64,000 nucleotides of DNA from Persephonella sp. IF05-L8. GTDB taxonomy: Bacteria; Aquificota; Aquificia; Aquificales; Hydrogenothermaceae. The first letter of the stretch is position 1, and each line of letters opens with the position of its first letter. The position numbers and the translations under genes were made by a program. The stretch is from positions 835,501 through 899,500 of the forward strand of contig NZ_JNLJ01000001.1 of the NCBI RefSeq assembly GCF_000703045.1, given 5' to 3'. Below are positions 26,144 through 33,842 of this stretch, in pieces. The notes below the pieces were generated by a model. That model had not been told where the DNA came from and searched no databases. It saw only the letters and a list, made by a program, of their open reading frames with translations.

Positions 26144-27403
26144 CTATATTTTTTCCAGTAAATCCTGTATTTTTATTTTTTCGTATTTTTCTGGGGTTGA
26201 ATAAATATATACAGTTTTTGGGTCTGTGTCCAGTCCAATAATTATTGCTTTTTTATATCTGTTGTTAAAGGCAAATTCCAAAGATTTCCTGTAGTCTCTA
26301 TCAATTATATCCCTTCCTACTATATATCCTTTTTCTCTTAATGCTTTTCCAAGCTGGTATGCAGTTTTTTTATCTGGGGTAAGGTCTATTATAAAAAAGT
26401 CTTTGAGCTTTTTTTCTTCCAGCAGTTTGTTTTCTTTTGCATACTGCCAGATATTCAGAATATAAAAAGCAAATCCTGTTGCAGGGACATCTCCGTTATA
26501 TCTTGAGATTAGATTATCGTATCTGCCCCCCTGTCCTACTGATTTTGGAAAATTTTTCAGGAAAATCTCAAAAACTATTCCTGTGTAGTAAGAAAACTCT
26601 TTAGGTTCCCCAAGGTCAAAAACGACTTTGTCTGCTACTCCGTATTCTGTGAGGATATTGTATATATTCTCAAGTTCTTCAAGTGGTTCTAAAAGCTGGG
26701 GATAATCAGCTACGAATTTTTTCAAATCCTGTATAAGCTCTAATCCACCCTGATATTTAGGGATATTTATAATAAACTCTTTTAATTCCTGCGGAATTTC
26801 ATACTGGGAAACAAATTTTTTCAGATTGAATATCTCCCTGTTTTTTATAAACTGCATAAATTGCTGGTATTCTTTCTCTGATAGCTGAAGGATATTTTTT
26901 AACCCTGTAAAAATTTTTATATTATTCAGGTCTATCTGGAAATCTTTAATTCCAATATTGCTTAGAGCATTACAGGCTATTGTTATAACCTCTGCATCTG
27001 CCTCAAGTCTGTCTGAACCAATCAGTTCAATGCCGGTCTGTAATATCTCCCATAAATCTCCTGTTTTCGGTGGAGAATAACGGAATATACTTCCTTTGTA
27101 GTAGTATCTTTTAGGTAGTTCTTTTCTTTTTAGGGAGGAAAAATATCTTGCAATCTGGGCTGTAAAGTCTGCTCTTAAAGAAAGGATATCCCCTGTTGTT
27201 CTATCAACAATTTTAAAACTTTTACCTGCTATATTTTCATCAAGGGCTTTTTTGTGGACATTGAGATACTCAAAAACCGGCAGTTTTATCTCTTCATAAG
27301 CCCATTTTTCAAAAGTGTTAGTTATTTTGTTTATTATAGTATTTAGCTGATAGGTTTCAGCCCGATTAAAAACCTTAACACCGGCAGGAATTTCTATATC
27401 CAT
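26144..27403 (-). CDS. hisZ: ATP phosphoribosyltransferase regulatory subunit HisZ
   Basis: 419 residues with a class II tRNA-synthetase fold like HisRS: LSLRADFTAQIARYFSS, YYKGSIFRYSPPKTGDLWEI, LQTGIELIGS, and the catalytic-core end YYTGIVFEIFL. VGQGGRYDNL is the remnant of the HisRS A motif. HisZ partners with the short form of HisG in histidine synthesis; hisG is not in the window. A true HisRS would have its tRNA-binding motifs intact and is less likely. Part of the leftward run from 29205 to 25617. Confidence 0.85.
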   Translation of the reverse strand: MDIEIPAGVKVFNRAETYQLNTIINKITNTFEKWAYEEIKLPVFEYLNVHKKALDENIAGKSFKIVDRTTGDILSLRADFTAQIARYFSSLKRKELPKRYYYKGSIFRYSPPKTGDLWEILQTGIELIGSDRLEADAEVITIACNALSNIGIKDFQIDLNNIKIFTGLKNILQLSEKEYQQFMQFIKNREIFNLKKFVSQYEIPQELKEFIINIPKYQGGLELIQDLKKFVADYPQLLEPLEELENIYNILTEYGVADKVVFDLGEPKEFSYYTGIVFEIFLKNFPKSVGQGGRYDNLISRYNGDVPATGFAFYILNIWQYAKENKLLEEKKLKDFFIIDLTPDKKTAYQLGKALREKGYIVGRDIIDRDYRKSLEFAFNNRYKKAIIIGLDTDPKTVYIYSTPEKYEKIKIQDLLEKI

Positions 27404-27411
27404 ATCTCACC

Positions 27412-28050
27412 TTATAGTGCATCTAATGCAGGTATAAATAAATCACCTAAAAAGTATGTATTATTCAGTTTATAAAGTATTGGTCTGACCTTATCATAAT
27501 CCAGTATAGAGTAAGATGCATTATCGCACCCAAAACTCCAGAATTTTGAAAGGGGTATATCAAGTCCTGCAACAAATGAGGCTCTAATTGGAACTGTATG
27601 GGATACAGCTATAACAGTTTCTCCATCATGTTTTTCCAGCATTTTTTCCTGAAATCTTTTTACCCTGTTATAAACATCAAGAAGGGTTTCCCCGTGGGGA
27701 AATTTTATTGTTTCAGGTTCATAAAGCCACTGGCGGAACATATCTGGGTATTTTTCTTTTACCTCGTCTACAAGCATTCCAGACCATTCCCCGTGGTCTA
27801 TTTCAATGATATCCTCATCAATATTTATTTCCAGTCCAAGCTCTTTTGCAATATACTCAGCTGTCATATATGTTCTTTTAAGTGGACTGGTATATAAAGC
27901 AGTAGGAGAGTATTTTTTCAGTGTTAAAGCAAGAAGCTGTGCCTGTTTGTGTCCCCTTTCTGATAGTTCAGGGTCTAATCTTCCCTGATATTTTCCAATT
28001 GGGTTCCATAAACTTTCTGCATGTCTAACATATATAATTCTTACTGCCAC
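27412..28050 (-). CDS. pspA: Metal-independent phosphoserine phosphatase (PspA type)
   Basis: 212 residues of the histidine-phosphatase (dPGM-like) fold. Catalytic RHAESLWN near the N-terminus and VSHTVPIRA with the second His. It closely resembles the Hydrogenobacter thermophilus PspA, a cofactor-independent phosphoserine phosphatase: shared blocks include EIDHGEWSGMLVDEV and LSKFWSFGCDNASYS. Recognition is from memory of that family. It would do the last step of serine synthesis, and its neighbour 12 bp upstream is a class V aminotransferase. Confidence 0.8.
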   Translation of the reverse strand: MAVRIIYVRHAESLWNPIGKYQGRLDPELSERGHKQAQLLALTLKKYSPTALYTSPLKRTYMTAEYIAKELGLEINIDEDIIEIDHGEWSGMLVDEVKEKYPDMFRQWLYEPETIKFPHGETLLDVYNRVKRFQEKMLEKHDGETVIAVSHTVPIRASFVAGLDIPLSKFWSFGCDNASYSILDYDKVRPILYKLNNTYFLGDLFIPALDAL

Positions 28051-28062
28051 TTTGACCGCTCC

Positions 28063-29205
28063 TTATATATTTTTGAGAATTATTTCCTGTGCTTTTTTAA
28101 CACCTTTGCCTAATTCAACAGGATAACCGACCTTTGATAAAGCAAGTTCAAGACCTGCTATAACCTGAATAACATCATTAAAATCAAAGTATCCCATGTG
28201 GGCAATTCTGAATATTTTGCCTTTTAGATGGTCTTGTCCACCTGCAACTCTAAATCCTATTTTAAGCAGCTGTTTTCTCAAATCATCTGCATTTATTCCT
28301 TCAGGAGCATAAACACCTGTTGCAGAGTTTGAAGGGCTTTCTGATAGAAGTTTAAGACCAAGTTCTTTTACAGCTTCCCTTGTGGCTTCTGCCATAATCT
28401 CATGTCTTTTTGCAAGCTGGGGAAGTCCTTCATCAAGTATAAGATTAAGGCTTTCATTTAAAGCAATAATCAGATTTATTGCTGGAGTATATGCTGTCTG
28501 ACCGTTTTTCTGTTTTTTGGCTTCCTTTGCAACATCAAAGTAGTATTTAGGAATATCACTTGTTGAAAGTCTTTTTTCTGCCTTTTCACTGAAGTATAAA
28601 ACAGCAAGTCCCGGAGGAAGCATTAAAGCCTTTTGTGAACCTGTTACAAGGACGTCTATTCCCAGTTCTTCAGGGTAAACCTCATAAACTCCAACAGATG
28701 TTATCCCATCAACCACAAGAAGACAATCATCAAGTTTTTTTGATATTTCTCCTAAAAATTTGACGTCATGGTATGTTGTTGTTGAGGTTTCTGATTGCTG
28801 GACAAAAATACCTTTTATGTCTGGATTTTCTTTTATAATTTCCTCAATTTTTTCTTTGCTGTATGTTTTTCCCCATTCTATCTGATAATCAATAACATTA
28901 AGCTCAAAAGTAGTTCCAAGTTCTTTCCATCTTTGACCAAATTTTCCGGCATTTATAACAAGAACTTTATCTTTTTTCTTAAAGAAGTTTAGAACTGAGG
29001 CTTCCATTGCTCCTGTGCCTGAGGAGGCAAACATAATAATGTCCCTTTCAGTTTTGAGTAATTTCTGGAGTTTCTGGCGAACATCATTAAAAATCTGGGT
29101 AAACTCTGGGGTTCTGTGGTGAATTATCTGCTGTCCAAGTGCTTTAATAACCTGTGGTGGTAATGGAACAGGTCCCGGTGTAAACAGTCTTTCTTTTATT
29201 AACAT
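28063..29205 (-). CDS. Class V aminotransferase (serine/phosphoserine type)
   Basis: 380 residues. PLP enzyme: FTPGPVPLPPQVIKALG at the start, the SGTGAMEAS substrate/PLP loop, and the PLP lysine in TGSQKALMLPPG. Family members act as serine-glyoxylate or alanine-glyoxylate aminotransferases, and some as phosphoserine aminotransferases in organisms without a normal serC. Being directly followed by pspA, the phosphoserine role is favoured here (inference). An older annotation for homologues, 'soluble hydrogenase small subunit', is misleading. Confidence 0.85.
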   Translation of the reverse strand: MLIKERLFTPGPVPLPPQVIKALGQQIIHHRTPEFTQIFNDVRQKLQKLLKTERDIIMFASSGTGAMEASVLNFFKKKDKVLVINAGKFGQRWKELGTTFELNVIDYQIEWGKTYSKEKIEEIIKENPDIKGIFVQQSETSTTTYHDVKFLGEISKKLDDCLLVVDGITSVGVYEVYPEELGIDVLVTGSQKALMLPPGLAVLYFSEKAEKRLSTSDIPKYYFDVAKEAKKQKNGQTAYTPAINLIIALNESLNLILDEGLPQLAKRHEIMAEATREAVKELGLKLLSESPSNSATGVYAPEGINADDLRKQLLKIGFRVAGGQDHLKGKIFRIAHMGYFDFNDVIQVIAGLELALSKVGYPVELGKGVKKAQEIILKNI

Positions 29206-29240
29206 ACATCCTCCAGAAATAGATTTTGAGCTTTTATCTA

Positions 29241-30365
29241 TTATATCAGATAAGATTTACTCACTTTTACTGTTTTTCCTTCATAATTTTTGAAAATTAT
29301 ATGATTTTCATCTTCCCCGACAATGTAGTCAGGAAGTAATGGAACTTTTCCCATTCCACCTGGCAGGTCTATTGCATAAGTTGGTATTCCAAGACCGGAA
29401 ACCCTTCCCCTTAGATACTCCATTATTCTTATGCCTTTTTTTAGAGATGTTTTAAAATGGAGAACTCCTTTTGTCGGGTCACAGAAAAATAGATAATAAG
29501 GTTTAATTTTTACTTTTAGAAGGCTTCTCATTAGTTTTTCCATTATTTTTTCATTATCATTAATTCCTTTAAGCAAAACCGTCTGGTTTAAAACAGGTGT
29601 TCCTGTGGAAAGGATATTTTTTACAGCCTGTTTTGTTTCCTGTGTAATCTCATCAGGATGGTTGAAATGGGTTACAAGCCAGATTTTTTCATATTTTTCA
29701 AAAAGTTCAAGGAGTTTTTCATCATAAAATCTAAATGGATTTACAACAAGCTCCCGACTTCCTATTCTGATTATGTCTATATGCTCAATCCTGTAAAGAT
29801 TTTCAAGGATATACCCAATTTTTTTGTTAGGTAGAGTTAAAGGGTCTCCCCCTGAGATAAGCACTTCTTTTATATTTTTGTTTTTTTTAATATACTCAAA
29901 CATACGGTCGTATTCCTGATAAGTCCTTGCCTTTTCTCCTTCAAGGAAAATTCTTTTTCTCATACAATGTCGGCAATAAACAGAACAAAAGTTCGTAGCT
30001 CTGAATAAAACCCTATCAGGATATCTATGGGTCAGTCCTTCAACTGGGCTTAAGGTTTCTTCATTAAAAGGGTCAAAACTGCCGTAAGACTGGAGCTTTT
30101 CATCTATTTCTGCAGTGTCAGGTATTATCTGTCTGAATATCGGGTCGTTTTTTGAAAAATCCTTTGCAAGGCTCAGATAGTAGGGGGTAGTCCCCACCTT
30201 AAAAACTTTTTCTGTTATTTTTTCTTTTGAAAAATCCTTTCCTGTGATTTTCTCAAGTTCTGAGAGGTTTTTTATTCTGTTTTTGACCTGCCAGTGCCAG
30301 TTTTTCCAGTCTTTTTCCTCAACATTCCATAACTTTTTCCAGTAGTTTTCAGGTAAAACCCTCAA
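29241..30365 (-). CDS. Lysine 2,3-aminomutase family radical SAM enzyme
   Basis: 374 residues. The radical SAM cluster motif is RATNFCSVYCRHCMRKR (Cx3Cx2C). Later come GGDPLTLPN, the PLP-binding region DLPGGMGKVPLLPDY, and the acidic substrate residues (CDPTKG, AIDLPGG). It could make beta-lysine for compatible solutes or act like EpmB on elongation factor P. Its length is between the two, and no acetyltransferase (ablB) or epmA is adjacent, so the choice is open. It overlaps the upstream membrane-protein gene by 4 bp. Confidence 0.88.
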   Translation of the reverse strand: MRVLPENYWKKLWNVEEKDWKNWHWQVKNRIKNLSELEKITGKDFSKEKITEKVFKVGTTPYYLSLAKDFSKNDPIFRQIIPDTAEIDEKLQSYGSFDPFNEETLSPVEGLTHRYPDRVLFRATNFCSVYCRHCMRKRIFLEGEKARTYQEYDRMFEYIKKNKNIKEVLISGGDPLTLPNKKIGYILENLYRIEHIDIIRIGSRELVVNPFRFYDEKLLELFEKYEKIWLVTHFNHPDEITQETKQAVKNILSTGTPVLNQTVLLKGINDNEKIMEKLMRSLLKVKIKPYYLFFCDPTKGVLHFKTSLKKGIRIMEYLRGRVSGLGIPTYAIDLPGGMGKVPLLPDYIVGEDENHIIFKNYEGKTVKVSKSYLI

Positions 30366-30775
30366 GTCAGATGCTCCCTTAAAGTGTGGACTACAACCTC
30401 ATTACTGAATAGGTTTGCTATAACAGTCAGCACGTAGATAATCATATAAACCACAAATAAAGCCTCTTTCTTCTTGAAAAACAAGGTTATTCTCATGATT
30501 AAAATTAACACAAATGAAAATGTTATCACTGAAGCTGCTACTGCATGCCATAAATAAACTGATGCCTCTGCTTCTTCCATCAGATAAAAATATTCCTGTG
30601 CACCTGTAAGCCCTGCTATTATTGCAAGAATACTCCCAAAAATAACTATTCCACCTGCAAGCCTAAAAACCAGTTCTTTTTGTGTTATTAAGGTTGCAAT
30701 TTCAAAGAACAATCCCAGCAGTGGAATAAGCACTGCAAACCTTCCAATCATTGCATGGACAAGATTGTATTCCAA
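30362..30775 (-). CDS. DUF2231-like four-helix membrane protein
   Basis: 137 residues with four predicted membrane helices. Conserved His residues sit near helix ends (LVHAMIGRF at the start, YLWHAVAAS in the middle), a pattern that in DUF2231-type proteins suggests heme binding. Stop and start overlap with the lysine aminomutase-like gene by 4 bp, indicating coupled translation, though no functional connection is known. Divergent from the PA2779-like gene at 30837. Confidence 0.7.
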   Translation of the reverse strand: MEYNLVHAMIGRFAVLIPLLGLFFEIATLITQKELVFRLAGGIVIFGSILAIIAGLTGAQEYFYLMEEAEASVYLWHAVAASVITFSFVLILIMRITLFFKKKEALFVVYMIIYVLTVIANLFSNEVVVHTLREHLT

Positions 30776-30836
30776 TTAAACCTCCGCTATATTAAATACC
30801 GAAAGATATTATAAATAAAATCAAAAGGAGGGCAAT

Positions 30837-31235
30837 ATGATAAAGAAAGTAGCACATCCAGTTATAGTTCTTGCTGTTGCAGTTTATTTTATATTCTTGC
30901 AGACTTCTCCTGCTATCGCTGGTATGGTTGGTTCTGTAATGTCTGACGGAACAACTCAGGTTCAGTCCCTTAGAGAAATGGAAATTAACAAAATCCAGCG
31001 GGCTCTTGAAAACCAGCTTGTAAGGGAAAAGCTCAGAGCCTATGGGCTTACACCAGAAGAGGTTAACAGGGAATTGGCTAATATGTCAGATGAACAAATT
31101 CATATGCTTGCACAGGCTTCGGACAAGGTTCTTGCCGGCGGTGATATATTCGGTGCAATCATAGCTGTTTTAATAATTGTGCTTTTAATTGTTTTAATAC
31201 TTAAACTTCTTGGAAAAGAAATAATCATAGCTTGA
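30837..31235 (+). CDS. PA2779-like protein with Gly-Gly and hydrophobic C-terminal tail
   Basis: 132 residues. Signal peptide or anchor at the start (IVLAVAVYFIFLQTSPAIAG). A helical central part (QRALENQLVREKLRAYGL, then TPEEVNRELANMSDEQI) follows. Next are ASDKVLAGGDIFG and a very hydrophobic segment ending LKLLGKEIIIA. This matches the PA2779 family, always seen beside a C39-type peptidase. The GG just before the hydrophobic tail looks like a double-glycine cleavage site (inference). Behind aaaaggaggg; its TGA overlaps the TTG start of the peptidase gene. Confidence 0.8.
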   Translation: MIKKVAHPVIVLAVAVYFIFLQTSPAIAGMVGSVMSDGTTQVQSLREMEINKIQRALENQLVREKLRAYGLTPEEVNRELANMSDEQIHMLAQASDKVLAGGDIFGAIIAVLIIVLLIVLILKLLGKEIIIA

Positions 31236-31714
31236 TAAGAATATTACCTGTTTTACTTGTTGTATTTTTCGCATTTGGTAAGGTTTTAGATGTTCCATTT
31301 GTCAAGCAGCAGTCGGGTTTTTGTGGACCCGCTGCCCTTTCTTCTGTTTTTAAGTATTATGGAAAGAATATATCTCAGGAAGAAATCGGCAAGAAGGTTT
31401 ATATTCCCAAACTAAAAGGTGCTCTTATCACAAGTTTGCAAAACTATGCCAGAGAAAAAGGCTTTAAAACTATTTTGAAAAAGGGTAATCTTGAAGATAT
31501 AAAAAAATATATTGATAAAAATATTCCTGTTATTGTTCTTGTGGACTTAGGTTTTTGGGTGATATCAAAGCCTCATTATATCGTTGTGGTAGGGTATGAT
31601 AAGGATGGATTTATCGTCCATACAGGATATGAAAAATTTCAAAAAATAAATTACAGGAAGTTTAACAAGATATGGGAAAAGGCAGGAAATGTTTACTTGG
31701 TTGTATATCAATAG
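31232..31714 (+). CDS. C39-like cysteine peptidase (PA2778-type)
   Basis: 160 residues from TTG 31232, overlapping the previous stop. N-terminal signal sequence (ILPVLLVVFFAFG). Papain-like C39 fold with QSGFCGPAALSSVF (catalytic Cys) and SKPHYIVVVGYDKDGFIVHT (catalytic His and following Asp). C39 peptidases in bacteriocin exporters cut after Gly-Gly. In relatives such as PA2778 a TPR region is fused to the C-terminus; here it is a separate, overlapping gene. Likely periplasmic. Confidence 0.82.
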   Translation: MIRILPVLLVVFFAFGKVLDVPFVKQQSGFCGPAALSSVFKYYGKNISQEEIGKKVYIPKLKGALITSLQNYAREKGFKTILKKGNLEDIKKYIDKNIPVIVLVDLGFWVISKPHYIVVVGYDKDGFIVHTGYEKFQKINYRKFNKIWEKAGNVYLVVYQ

Positions 31715-32133
31715 GATTAATATTTTTTACCTCTTGCAGTATGCCCAGAATTATAGTTTATGATGACCCTCTTTCTGCAAAAGAGCATAATGACCTTGCT
31801 GTTGCTTACCAGAAAAAAGGGAATTTAGACCTTGCAGAAAAGGAATATAAAAAAGCTATAGCCAGAAATAGGAACTGGGATATTCCTTATTTTAATCTGG
31901 GAAATCTTTATTATCAAAAGAAGGAGTATAAAAAGGCAGAGGAGTATTACAAAAAAGCAATATCAATAAATCCTAAAAACTCAGATGCATTAAATAATCT
32001 GGCTTATTTACTTTATTTTGAGGGTAGATACAAAGAGGCATGGGAGTATATCCAGAAAGCCCTTAAAATAAAACAAAAACCTGAGTATATAGATACATAC
32101 AACAAAATTAAGGAAAAAATTGGACAGAATTAA
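31672..32133 (+). CDS. TPR lipoprotein partner of the C39 peptidase
   Basis: 153 residues. MGKGRK then a hydrophobic segment ending in the lipobox LIFFTSC, so a lipoprotein. Three TPR units follow (KEHNDLAVAYQKKGNLDLAE; IPYFNLGNLYYQKKEYKKAE; ALNNLAYLLYFEGRYKEAW). It overlaps the peptidase gene by 43 bp in the -1 frame, an unusually long overlap. It corresponds to the C-terminal half of fused PA2778-type proteins, suggesting gene fission. TPRs probably hold the peptidase or its substrate at the membrane. Confidence 0.82.
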   Translation: MGKGRKCLLGCISIGLIFFTSCSMPRIIVYDDPLSAKEHNDLAVAYQKKGNLDLAEKEYKKAIARNRNWDIPYFNLGNLYYQKKEYKKAEEYYKKAISINPKNSDALNNLAYLLYFEGRYKEAWEYIQKALKIKQKPEYIDTYNKIKEKIGQN

Positions 32134-32572
32134 TTCTGGTTCCTTGCTTATTGCTGGTTTTATAGCCGGTTATGTGATGTATGTTATTGACCTTGCATTA
32201 GAAGGCTGGTTTGGTCTGTTTGGCTCTTACAAGATTTACAAGGAATGGCTTGTTCAGGAAAACCTATTTAAAGGATATGAGGATATAGCACTTTTTATTG
32301 GCCATCAGTTAAATAGTATTCTGTTTGGATTTGTGTTTGCTTATATTTATCAATACATTCCCGGTTTTAAGCTATTGAAAGGAGTTTTATTTTCTATTGG
32401 CTGGCATATTTTGGTATTAATTGTTGCTTTTATTTTCGGACTTGGCGGGGCAAAATGGCTTTCAGGAATAATCAATATGGATATTAATCAGCATATAACA
32501 CTTTTTTTACTTCATCTATTTTGGGGAACAACACTTGCATTTTTTTACAAACCAATGGAGGAGAAGAATTGA
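32120..32572 (+). CDS. Four-TM membrane protein, unknown
   Basis: 150 residues from TTG 32120, overlapping the TPR gene by 14 bp. Four hydrophobic segments: LLIAGFIAGYVMYVIDLALE, LFIGHQLNSILFGFVFAYIY, the LFSIGWHILVLIVAFIFGLG region, and LFLLHLFWGTTLAFFY. GH and WH pairs near membrane ends could bind a metal or heme, but this is only suggestive. It is translationally coupled to the peptidase cassette upstream and to the nucleotide-binding gene downstream. I do not recognise the family. Confidence 0.65.
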   Translation: MDRINSGSLLIAGFIAGYVMYVIDLALEGWFGLFGSYKIYKEWLVQENLFKGYEDIALFIGHQLNSILFGFVFAYIYQYIPGFKLLKGVLFSIGWHILVLIVAFIFGLGGAKWLSGIINMDINQHITLFLLHLFWGTTLAFFYKPMEEKN

Positions 32573-33009
32573 GGCTTATATCTGTAATTGGCAGTTCAAC
32601 AGCTACACCTGACAGTGATGAATATCAGTTTGCCTATAGATTAGGGCAGCTGATAGCAGAAAAAGGTTTTGGTGTTGTTTGTGGTGGTAGAACCGGCATA
32701 ATGAAAGCAGTATGTAAAGGTGCCAAAGAAAAAGGAGGATTAACAATAGGGATAATGCCTTCTCTTGATGGAAGCGATGCTAACAGATATGTGGATATAA
32801 AAATAAACACAGGTATAGGTTTTGCCAGAAATCCTATTGTAGTAGCTTCAGGGGAACTGGTAATTGCCGTAGGTGGAAATTATGGAACTCTGTCAGAGAT
32901 AGCATACAGCCTTGTTTATGGGAAAACGGTTCTGGGATATAAAACCCATAAAGTAGATGGTGTTATTGAGATAGAAAAGGTGGAAGATGTTTTAGAGTAT
33001 TTAAAATAA
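32569..33009 (+). CDS. TIGR00725 / LOG-like Rossmann protein
   Basis: 146 residues from TTG 32569 (MRLISVIGSS), which follows ggaggagaag; longer starts extend into the previous gene. The fold is that of lysine-decarboxylase-like LOG proteins: VVCGGRTGIMKAVCKGAKEKG and the GGNYGTLSEIAYSL motif. The TIGR00725 subgroup is related to molybdenum-cofactor carrier proteins and lacks a proven role here. Overlaps the preceding stop by 4 bp. Confidence 0.85.
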   Translation: MRLISVIGSSTATPDSDEYQFAYRLGQLIAEKGFGVVCGGRTGIMKAVCKGAKEKGGLTIGIMPSLDGSDANRYVDIKINTGIGFARNPIVVASGELVIAVGGNYGTLSEIAYSLVYGKTVLGYKTHKVDGVIEIEKVEDVLEYLK

Positions 33010-33012
33010 AAA

Positions 33013-33087
<75 letters not shown>

Positions 33088-33091
33088 GTCA

Positions 33092-33167
33092 TGGTGAGCC
33101 GCCTGGGGGTCGAACCCAGGACCACCGGTTTAAAAGACCGGTGCTCTACCGACTGAGCTAGCGGCTC
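33092..33167 (-). tRNA. tRNA-Lys (TTT)
   Basis: Minus-strand cloverleaf: acceptor GAGCCGC/GCGGCTC, anticodon stem CCGGT/ACCGG with loop CTTTTAA giving anticodon TTT, and T-loop GTTCGAC. The 3' CCA is encoded, unlike in the neighbouring tRNA-Glu. First gene of the two-tRNA transcript. Confidence 0.97.
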
Positions 33168-33182
33168 AACTAACAAGAGAAT

Positions 33183-33211
33183 ATTATATGTATATTGAAA
33201 ACTTTTGTCAA
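33183..33211 (-). promoter_or_regulatory. Consensus sigma-70 promoter of the tRNA pair
   Basis: On the minus strand TTGACA (33206-33211), exactly 17 bp, then TATAAT (33183-33188). Both hexamers are perfect, as expected for a strong stable-RNA promoter. The start falls about 10 bp before tRNA-Lys. Confidence 0.95.
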
Positions 33212-33273
33212 CAGTTTGTGTCGGTTCGGCAGTCCTATCCGAAAATAACTAAAAGTATTGTGGAATAAGAATT

Positions 33274-33599
33274 ATGAGAAAGAGAGGAAGACCAAGGAAG
33301 TATCAGGAAAATATAAAATCTCCAGAATGTGGTTCAAACTGGTGTAAGAAGTTTGGAAAAAACATAGGAAAATAAAGATACAAATGTAATGAGTGTGGAA
33401 AACTTTTTATCAAGGAGCAAAATACCATAAACACCCAGAAAAGATAAAACTACTGGCTTTAAAGATGTATAGCGAAGGAATGAGTATCTCAGCCATAGCA
33501 AGGGTTTTAAATCTATCTGATGGAATAGTAGTCAGATAGATATATGAGGTTAGGAAGTATTTAGACCGCTATTTAGGTTGGCATCCAAATCCTTTCTAA
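33274..33599 (+). pseudogene. Degenerate transposase (IS1/InsA-like)
   Basis: ATG 33274 opens MRKRGRPRKYQENIKSPECG, with a Cys zinc-finger pattern continuing as YKCNECGKLF after an in-frame TAA (about 33373). The frame then shifts and continues KHPEKIKLLALKMYSEGMSI, a helix-turn-helix, interrupted by a TAG, and ends YLDRYLGWHPNPF. Two stops and one frameshift make it inactive. It fills the stretch between the tRNA promoter and rpmF; I found no terminal inverted repeats. Confidence 0.75.
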
Positions 33600-33658
33600 A
33601 ATAAAGCTTTTCTGATATAATATTTGTTTCCTATTTCGAGTTTTAAGGAGGTTTAAAT

Positions 33659-33841
33659 ATGGCAGCACCTAAGAGAAAAAAGTCAAAAGCTAAAACAGCT
33701 ATGAGAAAAGCACACTGGCTTAAAAAAGTAAATATACCAGGACTTTCACTCTGTCCTGAATGTGGACAGCCAAAGGCACCACACAGAGTATGCCCACATT
33801 GTGGATATTACAAAGACAAAGAGGTTATAGAGGTAGTATAA
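33659..33841 (+). CDS. rpmF: 50S ribosomal protein L32
   Basis: 60 residues. Starts MAAPKRKKSKAKTAMRKAHW, with the four-Cys zinc knuckle LCPECGQPKA and VCPHCGYYKD, so the zinc-binding form. Strong aaggagg ribosome site; a TATAAT-like box lies at 33616-33621. It heads the classic rpmF-plsX-fabH operon linking ribosome and lipid synthesis. Confidence 0.97.
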   Translation: MAAPKRKKSKAKTAMRKAHWLKKVNIPGLSLCPECGQPKAPHRVCPHCGYYKDKEVIEVV

Positions 33842-33842
33842 C

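Noticed and set aside
28063-29205. Naming the class V aminotransferase a hydrogenase subunit
   Set aside because: PLP-binding lysine and aminotransferase motifs are clear; the hydrogenase label is a legacy name.
31672-31714. C39-TPR overlap as another programmed frameshift
   Set aside because: The TPR gene has its own ATG, signal sequence and lipobox, so separate translation is simpler.
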